From Ruminococcus sp. UBA4383 (GTDB taxonomy: Bacteria > Bacillota > Clostridia > Oscillospirales > Ruminococcaceae): a DNA stretch of 12,344 bases. The notes beneath the pieces are model-generated. The model worked only from the letters and a program-made list of their open reading frames with translations. It made no database searches and was not told where the DNA came from. Where the stretch lies: assembly GCA_002389995.1 (NCBI GenBank), contig DGRR01000036.1, forward strand, positions 1-12,344. The letters run 5' to 3'. Positions 11,069 through 12,344 of the stretch are shown in pieces. The position numbers and the translations under genes are program-made. Each line of letters opens with the position of its first letter. Position 1 is the first letter of the stretch.

Positions 11069-11926
11069 ATGGATATAATCGAAATATTAAAAGCCGTTGT
11101 CCTCGGCATTGTAGAGGGCATAACCGAATGGCTTCCCGTCAGCAGTACAGGACATCTGATTCTTGTTGATGAGTTTATAAAGCTTCAGGAAACGGAGTCT
11201 TTCAAGTCAATGTTTGATGTGGTTATACAACTCGGTGCTATACTTGCGGTAGTCGTTATTTTCTGGAAAAAATTATTTCCTTTCGGTAAGGAAAATAATA
11301 AAGCTCCGTTAAGTAAAGAAGGTTTCGGAGCATATGTCAAATGTGATATTTTTGAAATGTGGTTCAAAGTTCTTGTTGCGTGCGTGCCTGCGGCAGTTGT
11401 GGGAGTGCTTCTTGATGACTGGATAGATGAGCATTTCTATAATCCGTGGGTCGTATCAATTGCACTTATAGTTTTTGGTATAGCCTTTATCGTTGTCGAA
11501 AACTGGAATAAGGACAGGGCACCAAAAGTTAAAACTATAAGCGAACTTACATACAAGGCTGCATTTATAATAGGAGCATTTCAGCTTCTTGCGGCACTTT
11601 TCCCCGGAACATCACGTTCGGGAGCAACAATAGTGGGCGCACTTCTCATAGGAATATCGAGAACTGTTGCGGCTGAATTTACATTTTACCTTGCTGTGCC
11701 TGTCATGTTCGGAGCAAGTCTTTTGAAAATTGTAAAATTCGATGAGGACTTTACTTCAAATCAGGCAGTAATACTTGCTGTTGCCATGATAACTGCATTT
11801 GTTGTTTCAATATTTGTAATAAAATTCCTTATGGATTACATCAAAAAGCATGATTTCAAGGTATTCGGCTGGTACAGAATAATACTCGGCGCACTGGTAC
11901 TGATATATTTTTCAGTATTCAAATAA
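11069..11926 (+). CDS. uppP: Undecaprenyl-diphosphatase (UppP/BacA)
   Basis: This 285-residue polytopic membrane enzyme dephosphorylates undecaprenyl pyrophosphate to recycle the lipid carrier for peptidoglycan and other wall polymers, and confers bacitracin tolerance. Catalytic motifs are intact: VEGITEWLPVSSTGH with E16, E20 and H29, and PGTSRSGAT (179-187) with R183. About seven to eight hydrophobic segments are visible. The 285-residue length is slightly above the E. coli enzyme, mainly from the loop at about 70-95. TAAGGAG precedes the ATG. No convincing promoter is visible in the repeat array upstream, so it may be read from an upstream promoter. An intrinsic terminator follows at once. 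Confidence 0.96.
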   Translation: MDIIEILKAVVLGIVEGITEWLPVSSTGHLILVDEFIKLQETESFKSMFDVVIQLGAILAVVVIFWKKLFPFGKENNKAPLSKEGFGAYVKCDIFEMWFKVLVACVPAAVVGVLLDDWIDEHFYNPWVVSIALIVFGIAFIVVENWNKDRAPKVKTISELTYKAAFIIGAFQLLAALFPGTSRSGATIVGALLIGISRTVAAEFTFYLAVPVMFGASLLKIVKFDEDFTSNQAVILAVAMITAFVVSIFVIKFLMDYIKKHDFKVFGWYRIILGALVLIYFSVFK

Positions 11927-11930
11927 GCAA

Positions 11931-11957
11931 AAAAGGCAGGATTTTCTCCTGCCTTTT
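11931..11957. terminator. Bidirectional intrinsic terminator
   Basis: AAAAGGCAGGA (11931-11941) pairs over 11 bp with TCCTGCCTTTT (11947-11957) around a 5-nt loop. T-rich tracts lie on both sides, so it can end uppP on the plus strand and the HD-domain gene on the minus strand. The stops are at 11926 and 11959. Confidence 0.92.
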
Positions 11958-11958
11958 G

Positions 11959-12344
11959 TTATTTTATTTTTGATATTATTCCGTGAACCTTTGGAATACA
12001 AAATTCGAGGACTGCACAATATTTGTCGATGATAGTTATTATGTATGTTTCCTTATACTTCGGGCGAGGTCTTGTCATGGGCCACATATGATTTTCAATC
12101 ATATCCTTTTCGAGCGGGTTTATATCTGTTATTTCGTTGGCATTTTTGAGTGCAAGTTTTGCGTGCATAAGGCTGTGGGAGGGCTGACCCTTATGTTTAT
12201 ACGAATTATATTCTTTTCGGTCGTAATAGAAAAGGTCGTGGAGAAGCCCTGCCCTTGCGGCACTTCTTGCATCAAGACGGAATTTTTTGCAGACTATGTA
12301 ACTGTAATACGATACATTTACGCAATGCTGATAGCGGGTAGTAT
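11959..12344 (-). CDS. HD-domain phosphohydrolase, partial (5' end outside window)
   Basis: The frame is open from the right edge (first full codon at 12342) to TAA at 11959-11961, giving 127 C-terminal residues. An internal ATG at 12168 is not the start: the open frame upstream carries key motifs. Metal-binding residues of the HD superfamily are visible in order: H in RYQHCVNVS, HD in LLHDLFYYD, H in SLMHAKLAL, H in IENHMWPM and D in IIDKYCAV. This set is typical of one-domain HD/HDIG phosphohydrolases acting on phosphate esters or nucleotides; the substrate is unknown. It converges on uppP and shares its terminator. Confidence 0.88.
   Translation of the reverse strand, partial: TTRYQHCVNVSYYSYIVCKKFRLDARSAARAGLLHDLFYYDRKEYNSYKHKGQPSHSLMHAKLALKNANEITDINPLEKDMIENHMWPMTRPRPKYKETYIITIIDKYCAVLEFCIPKVHGIISKIK

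Noticed and set aside
10762..11121. A 119-codon minus-strand open frame with repeated 32-residue units across the repeat array
   Set aside because: The 96-bp unit is divisible by three, so one open frame repeats automatically. The start lies inside uppP, no ribosome binding site is apparent, and the composition is not protein-like.
11959..12168. Complete small 69-residue gene starting at 12168
   Set aside because: The frame stays open to the window edge and the upstream part carries HD-superfamily metal motifs, so this is the end of a larger gene.

Overview
The window reads as chromosomal DNA from a rumen or gut Ruminococcus, most likely close to Ruminococcus flavefaciens. The grounds are two secreted proteins ending in dockerins of the Ruminococcus cellulosome type, DUF2325/DUF3793 genes typical of anaerobic Clostridia, AT-rich intergenic DNA with consensus sigma-A promoters, and strong AGGAGG-type ribosome binding sites. 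The species call is inference. No tRNA, rRNA, CRISPR array, insertion sequence or phage gene was seen.

Layout. Positions 1-525 (+) hold the 3' end of a 6-phosphofructokinase gene. Facing it with no gap is a minus-strand cell-wall pair: a DD-carboxypeptidase homologue (1330-2715) and, downstream of it, an SH3-domain amidase (526-1263). Between these two lies a long hairpin that contains the amidase ribosome binding site. Next on the minus strand is a two-gene operon, DUF2325 then DUF3793 (3700 down to 2857), with a perfect consensus promoter and two palindromes. Then comes a three-gene minus-strand operon (8105 down to 3958): two tandem BspA-type leucine-rich-repeat proteins with nearly identical dockerins, and a PflX-like radical SAM enzyme whose start codon overlaps the preceding stop. 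A divergent promoter region (8106-8261) separates this operon from proC on the plus strand. After proC come a SpoIIM-family membrane protein, a YesL/DUF624-like membrane protein and undecaprenyl-diphosphatase (uppP). A bidirectional terminator separates uppP from a converging, truncated HD-domain phosphohydrolase gene that runs off the right edge.

Themes. Several genes concern the cell envelope: amidase, DD-carboxypeptidase homologue, uppP and the two small membrane proteins. The LRR-dockerin proteins should be exported and docked onto cohesins of a cellulosome. proC and pfkA are housekeeping.

The most unusual points are four. (1) A noncoding structured element occurs four times (around 9079-9156 and three times in tandem at 10757-11044). 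All copies have the same two-stem architecture and exactly 32-nt loops, while the stems change sequence with pairing retained. (2) The DD-carboxypeptidase homologue has lost residues of all three catalytic motifs. (3) The amidase ribosome binding site would be sequestered in read-through RNA but free in RNA from a possible internal start. (4) A radical SAM gene is apparently translated only by coupling to a cellulosomal protein gene.
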